Assembly: GCA_910577685.1 (NCBI GenBank)
Contig: CAJTOH010000046.1
Span: 1 to 27,675, forward strand
Origin: an uncultured Dorea sp.
GTDB taxonomy: Bacteria > Bacillota > Clostridia > Lachnospirales > Lachnospiraceae
Reading direction: 5' to 3'
Length of the DNA stretch: 27,675 nt
Position numbers and translations under genes: made by a program. The first letter of the stretch is position 1. Each line of letters starts with the position of its first letter. The notes beneath the pieces were generated by a model that was not told where the DNA came from, did not search any database, and saw only the letters and a list, made by a program, of their open reading frames with translations. Positions 14,393 to 22,647 of the stretch are shown piece after piece.

Positions 14393-15421
14393 TTGAGAAC
14401 AACGATTAAAGATATAGCAAATTATACAGGTTTTTCTGTGACGACTATTTCACTGGTTCTGAATGGAAAGGCCGACAAAATTCCCAAAAGTACAAAAGAT
14501 ATTATATTTGACGCAGTAGAAAAATTAAACTACCGGCCGAACCAGATAGCGGTCGGGCTTGTGAAGAAAAGAACAAAAACGATTGGGCTTGTGATTTCGG
14601 ATGTCAGCAATGTCTTTTTCTCGAATCTTGCGAAAGGAGTAGAGGATGAGTGCAGGCGGAACGGATGGAATCTCATATTGTGTAATACAAATGATTTACA
14701 TAAAAGAGATTTAGAGTATATACAAGTGCTGGCGGATAAGGGAGTAGACGGAATTTTGTTCTGTATGTCTTTGGACAGTGATAAGAAAAGGGCGCTGGAG
14801 AGTGTGGATTTAATGAAAAAACTAAAGGTGCCGTTTGTAATGATAGACCGTTTCCTCGAGGAAGTGGACTGTTGTTCCGTTATTGTGAATCATAGAAGCG
14901 GAGGTTATGCTGCGACGAAGCATCTTTTGGAATTGGGACACCGGAATATCGCCTGTGTGGCGGGACCACTGGCATTGGAAGATTCCCAGCACAGATTAAA
15001 AGGATATAAGGAAGCGTTGGAGGAGTTCGGGGTCTCGTATGATCCGGATTTGGTATACGAGGGTAATTACGACAGGGAGAGCGGCGGCGAGGCGGTAGAG
15101 TATATTCTTGGGCTTTCAAAGAAAGTAACCGCAATCTTTTCTTTTAACGATATGTCTGCGTACGGCGTATACAACAGACTGAAAAGGCATAATTATTACA
15201 TCCCGAGAGATATGTCGCTTGTGGGGTATGACGATATTTTTTTCTCTGAAATATTAGACGTTCCGCTTACAAGTGTGAGTCAGCCGGTTTATGATATGGG
15301 AGTGGAAGCGGTGCTGCAGATTATCAGTGAGATTGACAGCGGAGTGAATTCTAAAAAGTGTATTACGTTTCAACCTAAATTGACTGTTCGTGAAAGTACA
15401 CAGAGGCGGAAAGAAAATTAG
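14393..15421 (+). CDS. LacI-family transcriptional regulator
   Basis: This 342-residue repressor has an N-terminal LacI helix-turn-helix (TTIKDIANYTGFSVTTISLV, residues 3-22), a hinge helix (NYRPNQIAVGL) and a periplasmic-binding-like effector domain (IGLVISDVSNVFF; GVDGILFC; FSFNDMSAYGVY; VGYDD). The start is TTG 14393, with GGAG at 14380-14383; no ATG gives a complete DNA-binding domain. It has its own extended -10 promoter. The best target in the window is the CG-centred palindrome at 6391-6410 in front of the binding-protein gene, so it most likely represses the uptake locus until the imported compound or a breakdown product binds. Confidence 0.92.
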   Translation: MRTTIKDIANYTGFSVTTISLVLNGKADKIPKSTKDIIFDAVEKLNYRPNQIAVGLVKKRTKTIGLVISDVSNVFFSNLAKGVEDECRRNGWNLILCNTNDLHKRDLEYIQVLADKGVDGILFCMSLDSDKKRALESVDLMKKLKVPFVMIDRFLEEVDCCSVIVNHRSGGYAATKHLLELGHRNIACVAGPLALEDSQHRLKGYKEALEEFGVSYDPDLVYEGNYDRESGGEAVEYILGLSKKVTAIFSFNDMSAYGVYNRLKRHNYYIPRDMSLVGYDDIFFSEILDVPLTSVSQPVYDMGVEAVLQIISEIDSGVNSKKCITFQPKLTVRESTQRRKEN

Positions 15422-15432
15422 AGGGATACTGT

Positions 15433-15461
15433 TTGTATTTTCCCGGAGGTCTATGTATAAT
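15433..15461 (+). promoter_or_regulatory. promoter for the M28 peptidase gene, with a structured leader
   Basis: TTGTAT (15433-15438), a 17-bp spacer and TATAAT (15456-15461) lie about 100 bp upstream of the M28 start. The leader at 15490-15535 can fold weakly (GCGCAG with CTGTGC), but no T-tract or known riboswitch core was recognised. Confidence 0.6.
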
Positions 15462-15564
15462 GGAGTTACCCATTAAATCAGCTCCCGGACATGATGCGCA
15501 GGCGGTCGGACCTTAGGGATCGGTTCTGTGCGTTTGCGGGGGGAAATACGAAGGAGAATAAAAG

Positions 15565-16827
15565 ATGAAAGAACTGATGGAATTTGTAAAGGAATTAAGC
15601 TTCGTCCGTGTAGGCGGAAGTGCAGAGGAGAAAAAGGCGGCGGAGCTTGTCATGGAAGAGATTAACCAAGCAGTAAAAGAAACAGGCCGGGAAGATATTC
15701 AGAGGGAATACATGCCATTCCGGATACCCGGCGCAAATGTCAGGAAATGTTCCGTGCAGGCGGCAGGCCGGGAGATTCCGTGCGTGCCGCTGTTACGATC
15801 CGGCAGTATTGACCGGGAGTGCGAGCTGATCTATCTGGATGACGCTGCTGAGATTGATTTTGCCGGAGCCGGGAATCTGGAAGGCAAGGCGGTGTTGCTG
15901 AATAAACTCTACGAAGAGGAAGTCTACAAACGTCTGGCAGAGCATAAAGTGTCGGCGTTTTTAGTTATGCAGGGCAGGTATTATCAATCAGAGCAAGAGG
16001 CGTCCCTGTTTCCAAGAAGGTTGGGAGAGTATCTGAGCCGGAATGGGGTGATTCCGGGGTTTGCGATAACTGCGGCGGACGCTCTTTGGCTTATTCAGGA
16101 GGAGACGGCGAAGGTGCGCCTTACGCTGGAGCAGGAAGACGTGGAACTGGAGAGCAGGAATGTATCGGCTGTGATTGAAGGCACGGATTTGAAAGAAGAG
16201 AGTATTATTCTTACTGCCCATTATGATTCTGTCCCGGTAGGCAGAGGGTCTTGGGATAATGCCACCGGTACGGCGGCGCTTCTGGCGATTTTCAGGCACT
16301 TTGCGGCGAATCCGCCCAGAAGGACGCTGCGGTTCCTCTGGTGCGGCAGCGAAGAATTAGGACTTCTGGGGTCAAAAGCCTATGTGGAGCAGAACGAAGA
16401 GCAGCTTGAAAAAATAGGTTTTTGCTTCAACTTTGATATGTGCGGAACGGCTTTGGGGGCAAATAGAATTTTCGTGACAGGAGAGAAAGAATTAGAGACA
16501 TTCGCGGAACAGTACTGCAAAATCGCATGTTATTCCGCAAAAATAGTAGTGGTAGTCCACTCCAGCGATTCGGCTCCTTTCTGCGACAAGGGAATTCCGG
16601 CGCTTGGTCTGAGCAGGGAGACTACTACGGCTGAGATACATACTATTCACGACTTGCTTCCTACGCTCAGCGAAAAGGCAATGCGTAAAAACGTTGCTTT
16701 TGCGGTCCGGATGATCGGAGACGTTGCAAACGCGGCGGTGCTTCCCGTGAAGAAAGGGATGCCTGAAGAGACTAAAAAAGAGTTGGATAAATATTTCCAC
16801 AGGGAGAACGAGAAAGAAGAAAAATAG
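15565..16827 (+). CDS. M28-family zinc aminopeptidase with PA-like domain
   Basis: This 420-residue protein has no signal peptide, so it is probably cytoplasmic. Its middle (about residues 85-180) looks like a PA-type insert, followed by the M28 catalytic core: AHYDSVP with His219 and Asp221, WDNATG with bridging Asp231, GSEELGLLGSKAY with Glu263 and Glu264, FNFDMCG with Asp291, and IHTIHD with His359. All ligands of the co-catalytic zinc site are present, so it should be an active aminopeptidase or deacylase. AAGGAG (15551-15556) precedes ATG 15565. It has its own promoter, but it directly follows the LacI gene on the same strand and ends the locus at a strong terminator. That makes it a probable third hydrolase of the pathway. 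Confidence 0.85.
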   Translation: MKELMEFVKELSFVRVGGSAEEKKAAELVMEEINQAVKETGREDIQREYMPFRIPGANVRKCSVQAAGREIPCVPLLRSGSIDRECELIYLDDAAEIDFAGAGNLEGKAVLLNKLYEEEVYKRLAEHKVSAFLVMQGRYYQSEQEASLFPRRLGEYLSRNGVIPGFAITAADALWLIQEETAKVRLTLEQEDVELESRNVSAVIEGTDLKEESIILTAHYDSVPVGRGSWDNATGTAALLAIFRHFAANPPRRTLRFLWCGSEELGLLGSKAYVEQNEEQLEKIGFCFNFDMCGTALGANRIFVTGEKELETFAEQYCKIACYSAKIVVVVHSSDSAPFCDKGIPALGLSRETTTAEIHTIHDLLPTLSEKAMRKNVAFAVRMIGDVANAAVLPVKKGMPEETKKELDKYFHRENEKEEK

Positions 16828-16830
16828 ACG

Positions 16831-16879
16831 AGAGGCTGCTGCAATAAGTTTTACGCTTAATGCGGCAGCCTCTATTTTT
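16831..16879 (+). terminator. strong terminator after the M28 gene, probably bidirectional
   Basis: A 13-bp stem (16831-16843 with 16861-16873, one G-U pair) has a 17-nt loop and is followed by ATTTTT. In reverse it is followed by ATTTTTC, so it can also end the convergent MATE gene. Confidence 0.85.
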
Positions 16880-16886
16880 CATTATG

Positions 16887-18302
16887 TTATGGATGCGGCG
16901 TCTTTTTAGCTGTAAGCGCCGCCTTGAATTCCGGCAGAGCCGCCCGTCCAAGCTCGGTCACAGGTTTTATCCATCTTCCGCTTATGGTATACCACAATTC
17001 GAAGACAAGACGGATAAGTTCGTCCGTATATAGGAACGAGAATACGGCAAGAAACGGCAGATGCCAGATCATGCCGGCAGCCCATGTGGCCGGGACGCTT
17101 ACGGTAAACAGACAGATAATCTCAAGCACAGTCCCGAAGACTGCTTCTCCTCCCGCACGGTAGCAGCTATTCATAATATAGTTGCAGGTACGGACGGTTC
17201 CGGCGGCAAGATAGATAAGAATCATATATTTGCCGAAGAACATGGCCTCCGCACCGAGACCGAACAGCGAAAGGAGCGGCCGGTTCAATATCAGGCCGAT
17301 CAGGCAGATACAAAAGGTAATTGCCGGACACAGCACGGAGAATTTTTTCATGTACTGGTAACCGCTCATAAGGTGTCCCGAGCCGACCTCTTTTCCCACA
17401 ACCACGGAAGATGCGTCGGCAAGGCCTGCAAAGAATGCAAATACAAAACCTTCCAGAACACGGAACGCAGCCATTGCCGCAATGGCTGATTCGGATTGAT
17501 GCCCGATTACAATATTGATCAGCATCTGCCCGATTCCATAGAATAATTCATTGAAGATAATGGGGAAACATTTCCCCATATATTCTTTCAGGAAACCGCC
17601 GTGCCAGTCAAACATATCTTTTATACTCATCACGATGGTTCTCTTGTCCTTTAAAAGAAAAATGAACAGTACGGATACGTTTACGACGCCGGATACTAAA
17701 GTGCCGACCGCAGCGCCGGCCGCGCCCATCTTAGGCATGCCGAAACGCCCGTAAATCAGAATCCAGTTCAGGATGAAGTTCGTGATCAGCGCAAGGACAG
17801 AGCTGATTAGGGGCGGTTTCACCCGTTCTGTAGAGCGCATCAGGAAACTTATAATCATTGCAATTACCTGAAGCGGGTAGGCGAATCCTACAATCCGGAT
17901 ATAGGGTGCGCCGATTGCGATGATATTTTCTTTATCCGTATAGATTCCAAGAATAAATTCCGGGTTTGCGACTGCGGCTCCGCCAAAGAGCAGGGATACC
18001 GCCAGCATACAGGTAAGCGCAAGGCCGAATGTCTGATTGATGCCCTTCTCATTGCGCGCCCCCCAATACTGGGAGAAGAATAGCAGTCCGCCGCTGGCGA
18101 ATCCGAAGTAGCAGGAAAAGAATAAAGACGTAATCTGGGAACAGATCCCGACCGCCGCTACGGACAATTCGCCCTGACTGCCGATCATGATGGTGTCTAC
18201 CATACTTGCCGTGGTGGACAAAAAATTCTGAAAAGCAATAGGCAATGCAATAGTAAGCACCGTGCGGAAAAAATTTGCCCAACTGATTTTTTCGGTTCTC
18301 AT
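16887..18302 (-). CDS. MATE-family multidrug/Na+ antiporter
   Basis: This 471-residue protein has about twelve membrane segments in two homologous halves (MatE). Characteristic segments are LTIALPIAFQNFLSTTASMVDTIM at the N-terminus, FGFASGGLLFFSQYWGARN, and PIIFNELFYGIGQML opening the second half. It should export cationic compounds or metabolites in exchange for sodium or protons across the cytoplasmic membrane. The frame is open to 18338, but ATG at 18302-18300 is preferred because AAGGAGGAG lies just upstream (RTEKISWANFF follows the Met). Its promoter is at 18362-18389. It faces the M28 gene and shares the terminator region; no functional link to the uptake locus is shown. Confidence 0.92.
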   Translation of the reverse strand: MRTEKISWANFFRTVLTIALPIAFQNFLSTTASMVDTIMIGSQGELSVAAVGICSQITSLFFSCYFGFASGGLLFFSQYWGARNEKGINQTFGLALTCMLAVSLLFGGAAVANPEFILGIYTDKENIIAIGAPYIRIVGFAYPLQVIAMIISFLMRSTERVKPPLISSVLALITNFILNWILIYGRFGMPKMGAAGAAVGTLVSGVVNVSVLFIFLLKDKRTIVMSIKDMFDWHGGFLKEYMGKCFPIIFNELFYGIGQMLINIVIGHQSESAIAAMAAFRVLEGFVFAFFAGLADASSVVVGKEVGSGHLMSGYQYMKKFSVLCPAITFCICLIGLILNRPLLSLFGLGAEAMFFGKYMILIYLAAGTVRTCNYIMNSCYRAGGEAVFGTVLEIICLFTVSVPATWAAGMIWHLPFLAVFSFLYTDELIRLVFELWYTISGRWIKPVTELGRAALPEFKAALTAKKTPHP

Positions 18303-18361
18303 TTTCTGACTCCTCCTTATTATATATTTTCTGCCCATCCCGCAGAAGACTCGTATTTTCC

Positions 18362-18389
18362 ATTATACCGTGAAAAACGAACATTGCAA
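18362..18389 (-). promoter_or_regulatory. promoter for the MATE gene
   Basis: On the minus strand, TTGCAA (18389-18384), a 16-bp spacer and a perfect TATAAT (18367-18362) lie 60 bp upstream of the MATE start. A second TATAAT is at 18418-18413 but without a good -35. Confidence 0.6.
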
Positions 18390-18441
18390 TAGTTATTTTA
18401 GGAAATCCATTCATTATACCCTGTAAAATTATTCTGTATAA

Positions 18442-18470
18442 TTGACAAACCGGAAAGTGGTTGCTATAAT
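18442..18470 (+). promoter_or_regulatory. near-consensus promoter for the ABC-2 exporter operon
   Basis: TTGACA (18442-18447), a 17-bp spacer and TATAAT (18465-18470), with a TGC extension at 18462-18464, make this the closest match to consensus in the window. It should be strong unless repressed. Confidence 0.85.
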
Positions 18471-18555
18471 ACCTCCGCCTTAAGGGAAAATGAAAAAGAT
18501 TAACCAAATAGATAATGAAAATCTACTTGGAATTTTACAGGAAGGGAGAGTAATT

Positions 18556-19362
18556 ATGAGAGTCGTCTGGTCTACGTATAAGAAAATTCGGATTGGAATA
18601 TTGCGTGCGGTCCCGTGGTCGTTTATGGTGTCTAGAGTAACAACAGGGGTTGTGCAGATTGTTTTTCCCTATTTTATCTATATCTATTTTATGAAGGGAA
18701 ATCTAAACAGCCAATTTAGTCAGTATACGGACGGAGCCGATTATATGACCTATATCGTCCTTGGGGCTGCGCTGAATGTACTGGCCGTGTCAACCTTGAT
18801 GAACATCGGGAGGGCGCTTATAACAGAGCTGCGGGAAGGAACACTGGAAATGCTGCTGCTTGCCCCGGCGTCCCGCAATCTATATTTCCTTGGATGTCTG
18901 CTGGAGCAGACGACAAGAGCGATGCTTGAATTTGGGACGGTACTATTAGTCGGAGCGTTTTTGGGAGCGGATTTGAGATATTTATTGACCCTGCGCGCTT
19001 TGGCGGCTATCCTGTTAGCTGTGTTTGGTTTTTTCTGCATGGGTATTTTTTTGTCAGGAATCATGTTGTATACAAGGGATACTTATATTACGCAGAATAC
19101 TTTATTTATAACGATGAGCCTGATTTGCGGTATCACATATCCGAATCAATATTTGCCAGAGTGGGTTCAGCTTTTTGCACAGATATTTCCATTAACTCCG
19201 GCAGTAACCCTATTTCGAAATATTATGATAGGGCGTCAATATATGGGCGATAATTTTCAATTAATTTTACAGGTGCTGCTTCTTTCCGGAATGTATCTGC
19301 TGGCAGGCTTATGGTGGAATAAAAGGCTGGAGAGAAGGTTAATCGAGAGTATATTTGGATAA
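18556..19362 (+). CDS. ABC-2 type exporter permease 1
   Basis: This 268-residue protein has six predicted membrane segments and the ABC-2/DrrB-like layout. The LREGTLEMLLLAPASR motif between segments two and three and the SLICGITYPNQYLPEW segment are typical. It forms half of the membrane part of an exporter with the permease at 20392. I chose ATG 18556 because GGAAGGGAGAG (18540-18550) precedes it. An in-frame ATG at 18490 would add 22 residues and has only a weak, close-set site. The ATPase start follows 17 bp after the stop. Substrate is unknown; drug, bacteriocin or lipid export is possible. Confidence 0.85.
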   Translation: MRVVWSTYKKIRIGILRAVPWSFMVSRVTTGVVQIVFPYFIYIYFMKGNLNSQFSQYTDGADYMTYIVLGAALNVLAVSTLMNIGRALITELREGTLEMLLLAPASRNLYFLGCLLEQTTRAMLEFGTVLLVGAFLGADLRYLLTLRALAAILLAVFGFFCMGIFLSGIMLYTRDTYITQNTLFITMSLICGITYPNQYLPEWVQLFAQIFPLTPAVTLFRNIMIGRQYMGDNFQLILQVLLLSGMYLLAGLWWNKRLERRLIESIFG

Positions 19363-19379
19363 GGGTGAGGGGGATATTG

Positions 19380-20447
19380 ATGAAGGGTACAACAATCGGG
19401 CAGCCCATGATGATTAGGGCAAAGCATTTGGTGAAGGATTATGTATTGCAAGAGAAAAAGGGACTGTTTTGGCAAAGAAGGAAAAAAACGATACACGCTG
19501 TAAGCGATATTACGTTAGAGATACCGAAAGGAAAAATCATTGGGGTTTTAGGAATCAATGGGGCCGGAAAGACGACCACCATCAGAATGTTAGCTTCTCT
19601 GATTACTCCAACCTCGGGAACATTGACAATGGACGGGGTTGATGGGGTGAAGAATCATTTATGGGTGAAGGAGCATATCAATGTTATTTCCGGAGGCGAG
19701 CGGAATCTGTATTGGAGATTGACTGCAAGGGAAAACCTGAGATATTTTGGAAATCTATACGGAATAAGTAAAAAAGCGCTGAATGAGCGTATCGCTCATC
19801 TGCTTAGAATTGTAGGTCTGGAAAATGCGCAGGATATACCGGTAGAACGGTTTTCGAAAGGGATGAAGCAGCGGCTGCAGATTGCCAGAGGATTGATTAA
19901 TGACCCGGAGTATATCTTTTTGGATGAACCTACTCTTGGACTTGATATTATGATTGCAAAAGAAATCAGAGAATTAATCGCAAAGTTGGCGAAAGAAAGG
20001 GAGAAGGGCCTGCTGTTGACGACGCATTATATCGCTGAAGCAGAAGAGTTATGTGATTATATATATGTACTGGACAAAGGAAAGATTATTGCCCGGGGAA
20101 CGAAGGAAGAGTTGAAGGAGTTATTTACATATCGGCCCCAATTGTCTATCAGCACAGACTTGAAGGAGAAGCAGTCAATCCTGGAAGAATTAAAGGAGAG
20201 CTTTTGTGATAGAATTACCATAGAGATTGGGCAGAATACAGTTATTCATGTAACCGGAGATTCACAGGACTGGTCAAAGGTCTTGAATGTATTGTTTGAG
20301 CGTCAAGTTAAGATATACAATTTAAGTATACATGAACCGAATCTGGAAGAAGTATTAATGGAGATTATAAGTCAGTCAAGGGAGGAGCAGCATGAGAAAA
20401 ATCCTGTTAGTAATGAAGGCAGAGATTGTAAAACAGCAGCAGAATGA
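19380..20447 (+). CDS. ABC-2 type exporter ATPase
   Basis: This 355-residue ATPase has Walker A GINGAGKTT (residues 58-66), a Q-loop region, signature FSKGMKQRLQIARGL, Walker B YIFLDEPTLGLD and switch His in TTHYIAEAEE. An N-terminal insertion (EKKGLFWQRRKKTIHAV) before Walker A is typical of the COG4586-like/ABC-2 subgroup. It energises the two flanking permeases. ATG 19380 has GGTGAGGGGG at 19363-19372; a GTG at 19365 in frame is less likely. The last 18 codons overlap the start of permease 2 by 56 bp in another frame, which implies translational coupling or a non-conserved C-terminal tail. Confidence 0.92.
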   Translation: MKGTTIGQPMMIRAKHLVKDYVLQEKKGLFWQRRKKTIHAVSDITLEIPKGKIIGVLGINGAGKTTTIRMLASLITPTSGTLTMDGVDGVKNHLWVKEHINVISGGERNLYWRLTARENLRYFGNLYGISKKALNERIAHLLRIVGLENAQDIPVERFSKGMKQRLQIARGLINDPEYIFLDEPTLGLDIMIAKEIRELIAKLAKEREKGLLLTTHYIAEAEELCDYIYVLDKGKIIARGTKEELKELFTYRPQLSISTDLKEKQSILEELKESFCDRITIEIGQNTVIHVTGDSQDWSKVLNVLFERQVKIYNLSIHEPNLEEVLMEIISQSREEQHEKNPVSNEGRDCKTAAE

Positions 20448-21201
20448 TTATCATTCATATTTTGTATATTTTTCTTTGGTTATATGGCCGATACTAGGGT
20501 TTTTGGAAATTTATTATACCTATAAACCGTTTCAGTTGTCAGGATTTATGGGGATAGAAACCAGCAGCGATTTATTATCATTTTTGGGCACAGGATTTAT
20601 GGCTTATACTTGCTTTTGGTCAATGGTACAGAATGCGTGGTCCATGTCAAACCAGGAGAGAAAGAACGGAACATTAGAAATCACATTTTTAACTCCTGCA
20701 AACAGAATGGCCATGGTTTATGGTAAGGCTTTGGGAGCTTTGCTGCAGGAGGTGTGGATGTTTTGCTGTTTCTGTATATTTGTGTTATTTTATACGAAAA
20801 CATTGAGATGGGATAACCTGTTTTTGCTGCCGCTCTTTCTGATTCTTCTGTTGACAGCGTCAACCATTTGGGGAGGTATGCTGAATGTTATATTTTTGTT
20901 TTCAAGGGATGCTTCTTTCGTTATGGATTTATTCGATGCGCCCATGACATTATTCGCGGGAACGAGAATACCTGTGAATTGTTTTCCGAAATGGGCGAAG
21001 GTGATTTCTCTGTTTTTTCCGTTGACATACTGCCTCAATATTATTCGTTTTATTTTAGGGATTCAAAAACAGGATAAGGATTTATTTTATAGTCTGGGCG
21101 GTCTTATGCTCTGTTTGGCTGTCATGGTGCTGATTACAAGGTATTTTATCGTTAAAGTAGAGAAGCATAACAGGGAAACCGGGGAGCTGCAGTTTTATTA
21201 A
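20392..21201 (+). CDS. ABC-2 type exporter permease 2
   Basis: This 269-residue protein has six predicted membrane segments. The NQERKNGTLEITFLTPANRM loop is the ABC-2 counterpart of the motif in permease 1, and FFPLTYCLNIIR lies near the C-terminus as in DrrB-like proteins. GGGAGGAG (20380-20387) precedes ATG 20392 inside the ATPase gene; ATG 20413 is an in-frame alternative. It completes a permease-ATPase-permease exporter with the two genes upstream. The regulator gene begins 28 bp after its stop. Confidence 0.85.
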   Translation: MRKILLVMKAEIVKQQQNDYHSYFVYFSLVIWPILGFLEIYYTYKPFQLSGFMGIETSSDLLSFLGTGFMAYTCFWSMVQNAWSMSNQERKNGTLEITFLTPANRMAMVYGKALGALLQEVWMFCCFCIFVLFYTKTLRWDNLFLLPLFLILLLTASTIWGGMLNVIFLFSRDASFVMDLFDAPMTLFAGTRIPVNCFPKWAKVISLFFPLTYCLNIIRFILGIQKQDKDLFYSLGGLMLCLAVMVLITRYFIVKVEKHNRETGELQFY

Positions 21202-21229
21202 AAGCTTTGGCGAAGGAAAGGGGAGCAGC

Positions 21230-22180
21230 ATGGTTTTAGATAAATTTGTGGATGAAAATGTAGAGGTTGCCTTTGTATATATGCCTGTATGGGAAATGTT
21301 TTTTTCCATGCATGTTCTTGCTGATGCGGACCATCATTTGTATCGGAAGCGGTGGGCAAAAAGGGTCTGTAAGAAAGAGCCGGAGTTGGTAAATCGCATC
21401 ATAGATATGAGGGAGGTCACAGATTCTTGGTTATTCGTAATTGATTCCCTGGAATGGAGCAGGATGCGGCAGATGGAGATTGAGGAGCTGCTGACCTATT
21501 TGCGGAAGAAAAATATTTATCAGTGGAATGAGTTGCTGAAACATACCGGACAGAAGATGGATATTGCCGGTCGGGATGCCGCACTTGAGGTGATAAAGGA
21601 GTATTATAAGCGAATTTTTATGCGGGAAGAGAGGCTGCTGAGGCCGTATCTGACACGGATTATACAGAAGGAGACGGCACAGTGCCGTAAGAAGGGAATC
21701 TGGCAGTGGTGTGCGGGAATACATTCGCGGCTGTTAGTGGAAGAGGATTGTGTGGCGTACTGGAAAGATAGGGAGTATCGCTATCAGAAAGAGAATGTGC
21801 ATAGAATCTATGCTACGGTCAGTACTTTTGTGAATCCTCATCTTTGGCTGTACAAGGGCGAGGGAGAGCTGGAGATGGTGAAGGAGGCTCTGACAGAGCA
21901 GGCAAAGGACGAGATTCCGGAGAAATACGTGCTGGTTTTTAAGGCGTTGGGAGATCCGATGCGGCTTAGGATTGTGAAGCTGTTGATGCAGGGGACGCTT
22001 ACGACGCAGGAAATTTCGAAGGAAATTGGGATTAGTGAGGCGGGCGTATCGAAGCATCTGCGTATTTTGAAGGAGGCGGGATTGGTCAGTAAGGCTATGA
22101 AGGGGCACTATGTGGAGTATCATTTTCTGACGGAGATCATTGATTTTATTCCGTATACGTTTTATGAAACGATGATGTAG
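21230..22180 (+). CDS. regulator with C-terminal ArsR-type winged helix
   Basis: This is a 316-residue protein. Residues about 231-300 (VFKALGDPMRLRIVKLLMQG; QEISKEIGISEAGVSKHLRI) form a standard ArsR/SmtB winged helix-turn-helix. The long N-terminal part (about 230 residues, helical, with few cysteines) resembles the DUF5937-type sensor domain found in some Firmicute and actinobacterial regulators; I recognise this only loosely. No cysteine pair of a metal-sensing ArsR is seen in the DNA-binding helices, so the signal is probably not a metal. AAAGGGGAG precedes ATG 21230. As last gene of the ABC-2 operon it most likely controls that exporter. Confidence 0.8.
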   Translation: MVLDKFVDENVEVAFVYMPVWEMFFSMHVLADADHHLYRKRWAKRVCKKEPELVNRIIDMREVTDSWLFVIDSLEWSRMRQMEIEELLTYLRKKNIYQWNELLKHTGQKMDIAGRDAALEVIKEYYKRIFMREERLLRPYLTRIIQKETAQCRKKGIWQWCAGIHSRLLVEEDCVAYWKDREYRYQKENVHRIYATVSTFVNPHLWLYKGEGELEMVKEALTEQAKDEIPEKYVLVFKALGDPMRLRIVKLLMQGTLTTQEISKEIGISEAGVSKHLRILKEAGLVSKAMKGHYVEYHFLTEIIDFIPYTFYETMM

Positions 22181-22206
22181 GTTGAGTTTGGAGGAAAGAG
22201 AGGCAT

Positions 22207-22244
22207 CAACCTATTGAAATTGTAGAGATATTTTCAATAGGTTG
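22207..22244. repeat. 13-bp perfect hairpin between convergent genes
   Basis: CAACCTATTGAAA (22207-22219) is the exact complement of TTTCAATAGGTTG (22232-22244) with a 12-nt loop. It lies between the ends of the ArsR-type gene and the broken methyltransferase gene. No T-tract follows on either strand, so it may be a weak bidirectional terminator or an mRNA-end stabiliser. Confidence 0.6.
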
Positions 22245-22647
22245 GTTGGAAGAATGGCAGCTATTTCCCAGGCTTTCGTCCATAAGTAATCATTTTTCCG
22301 TTCACAAATGTGTATCCGGCAGTCGGGTTGCCTGCAAAAAAATCTGCTATTTCAATATTACGATTGCAATAATCTTCTGCTTCTTTGTGGGATAAACCTT
22401 GGCTTAATAAATGGAGGACAAACCTTTCCTTTTGCTCATCACTAATGCCGGAAGTCCACTCGTTATATGCGAGAAAATCATTTTTTGTTTCGTCATAATT
22501 TGCAGATTGCGTAGTAACAAACTCTACCTTATCGTTCATTCTTACGTCAACGTCAATAAGCCCCAGCTGCTGCATCATATGTGCAGTTCGGATAGCTACT
22601 GCATAATCCCGACCCTGCATTGCGAGTTCGGTCTGCCACTTTTTTTC

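Noticed and set aside
22207..22244. Calling the hairpin another mobile element.
   Set aside because: It is at a convergent gene junction, has no similarity to the miniature elements and no target duplication was seen.
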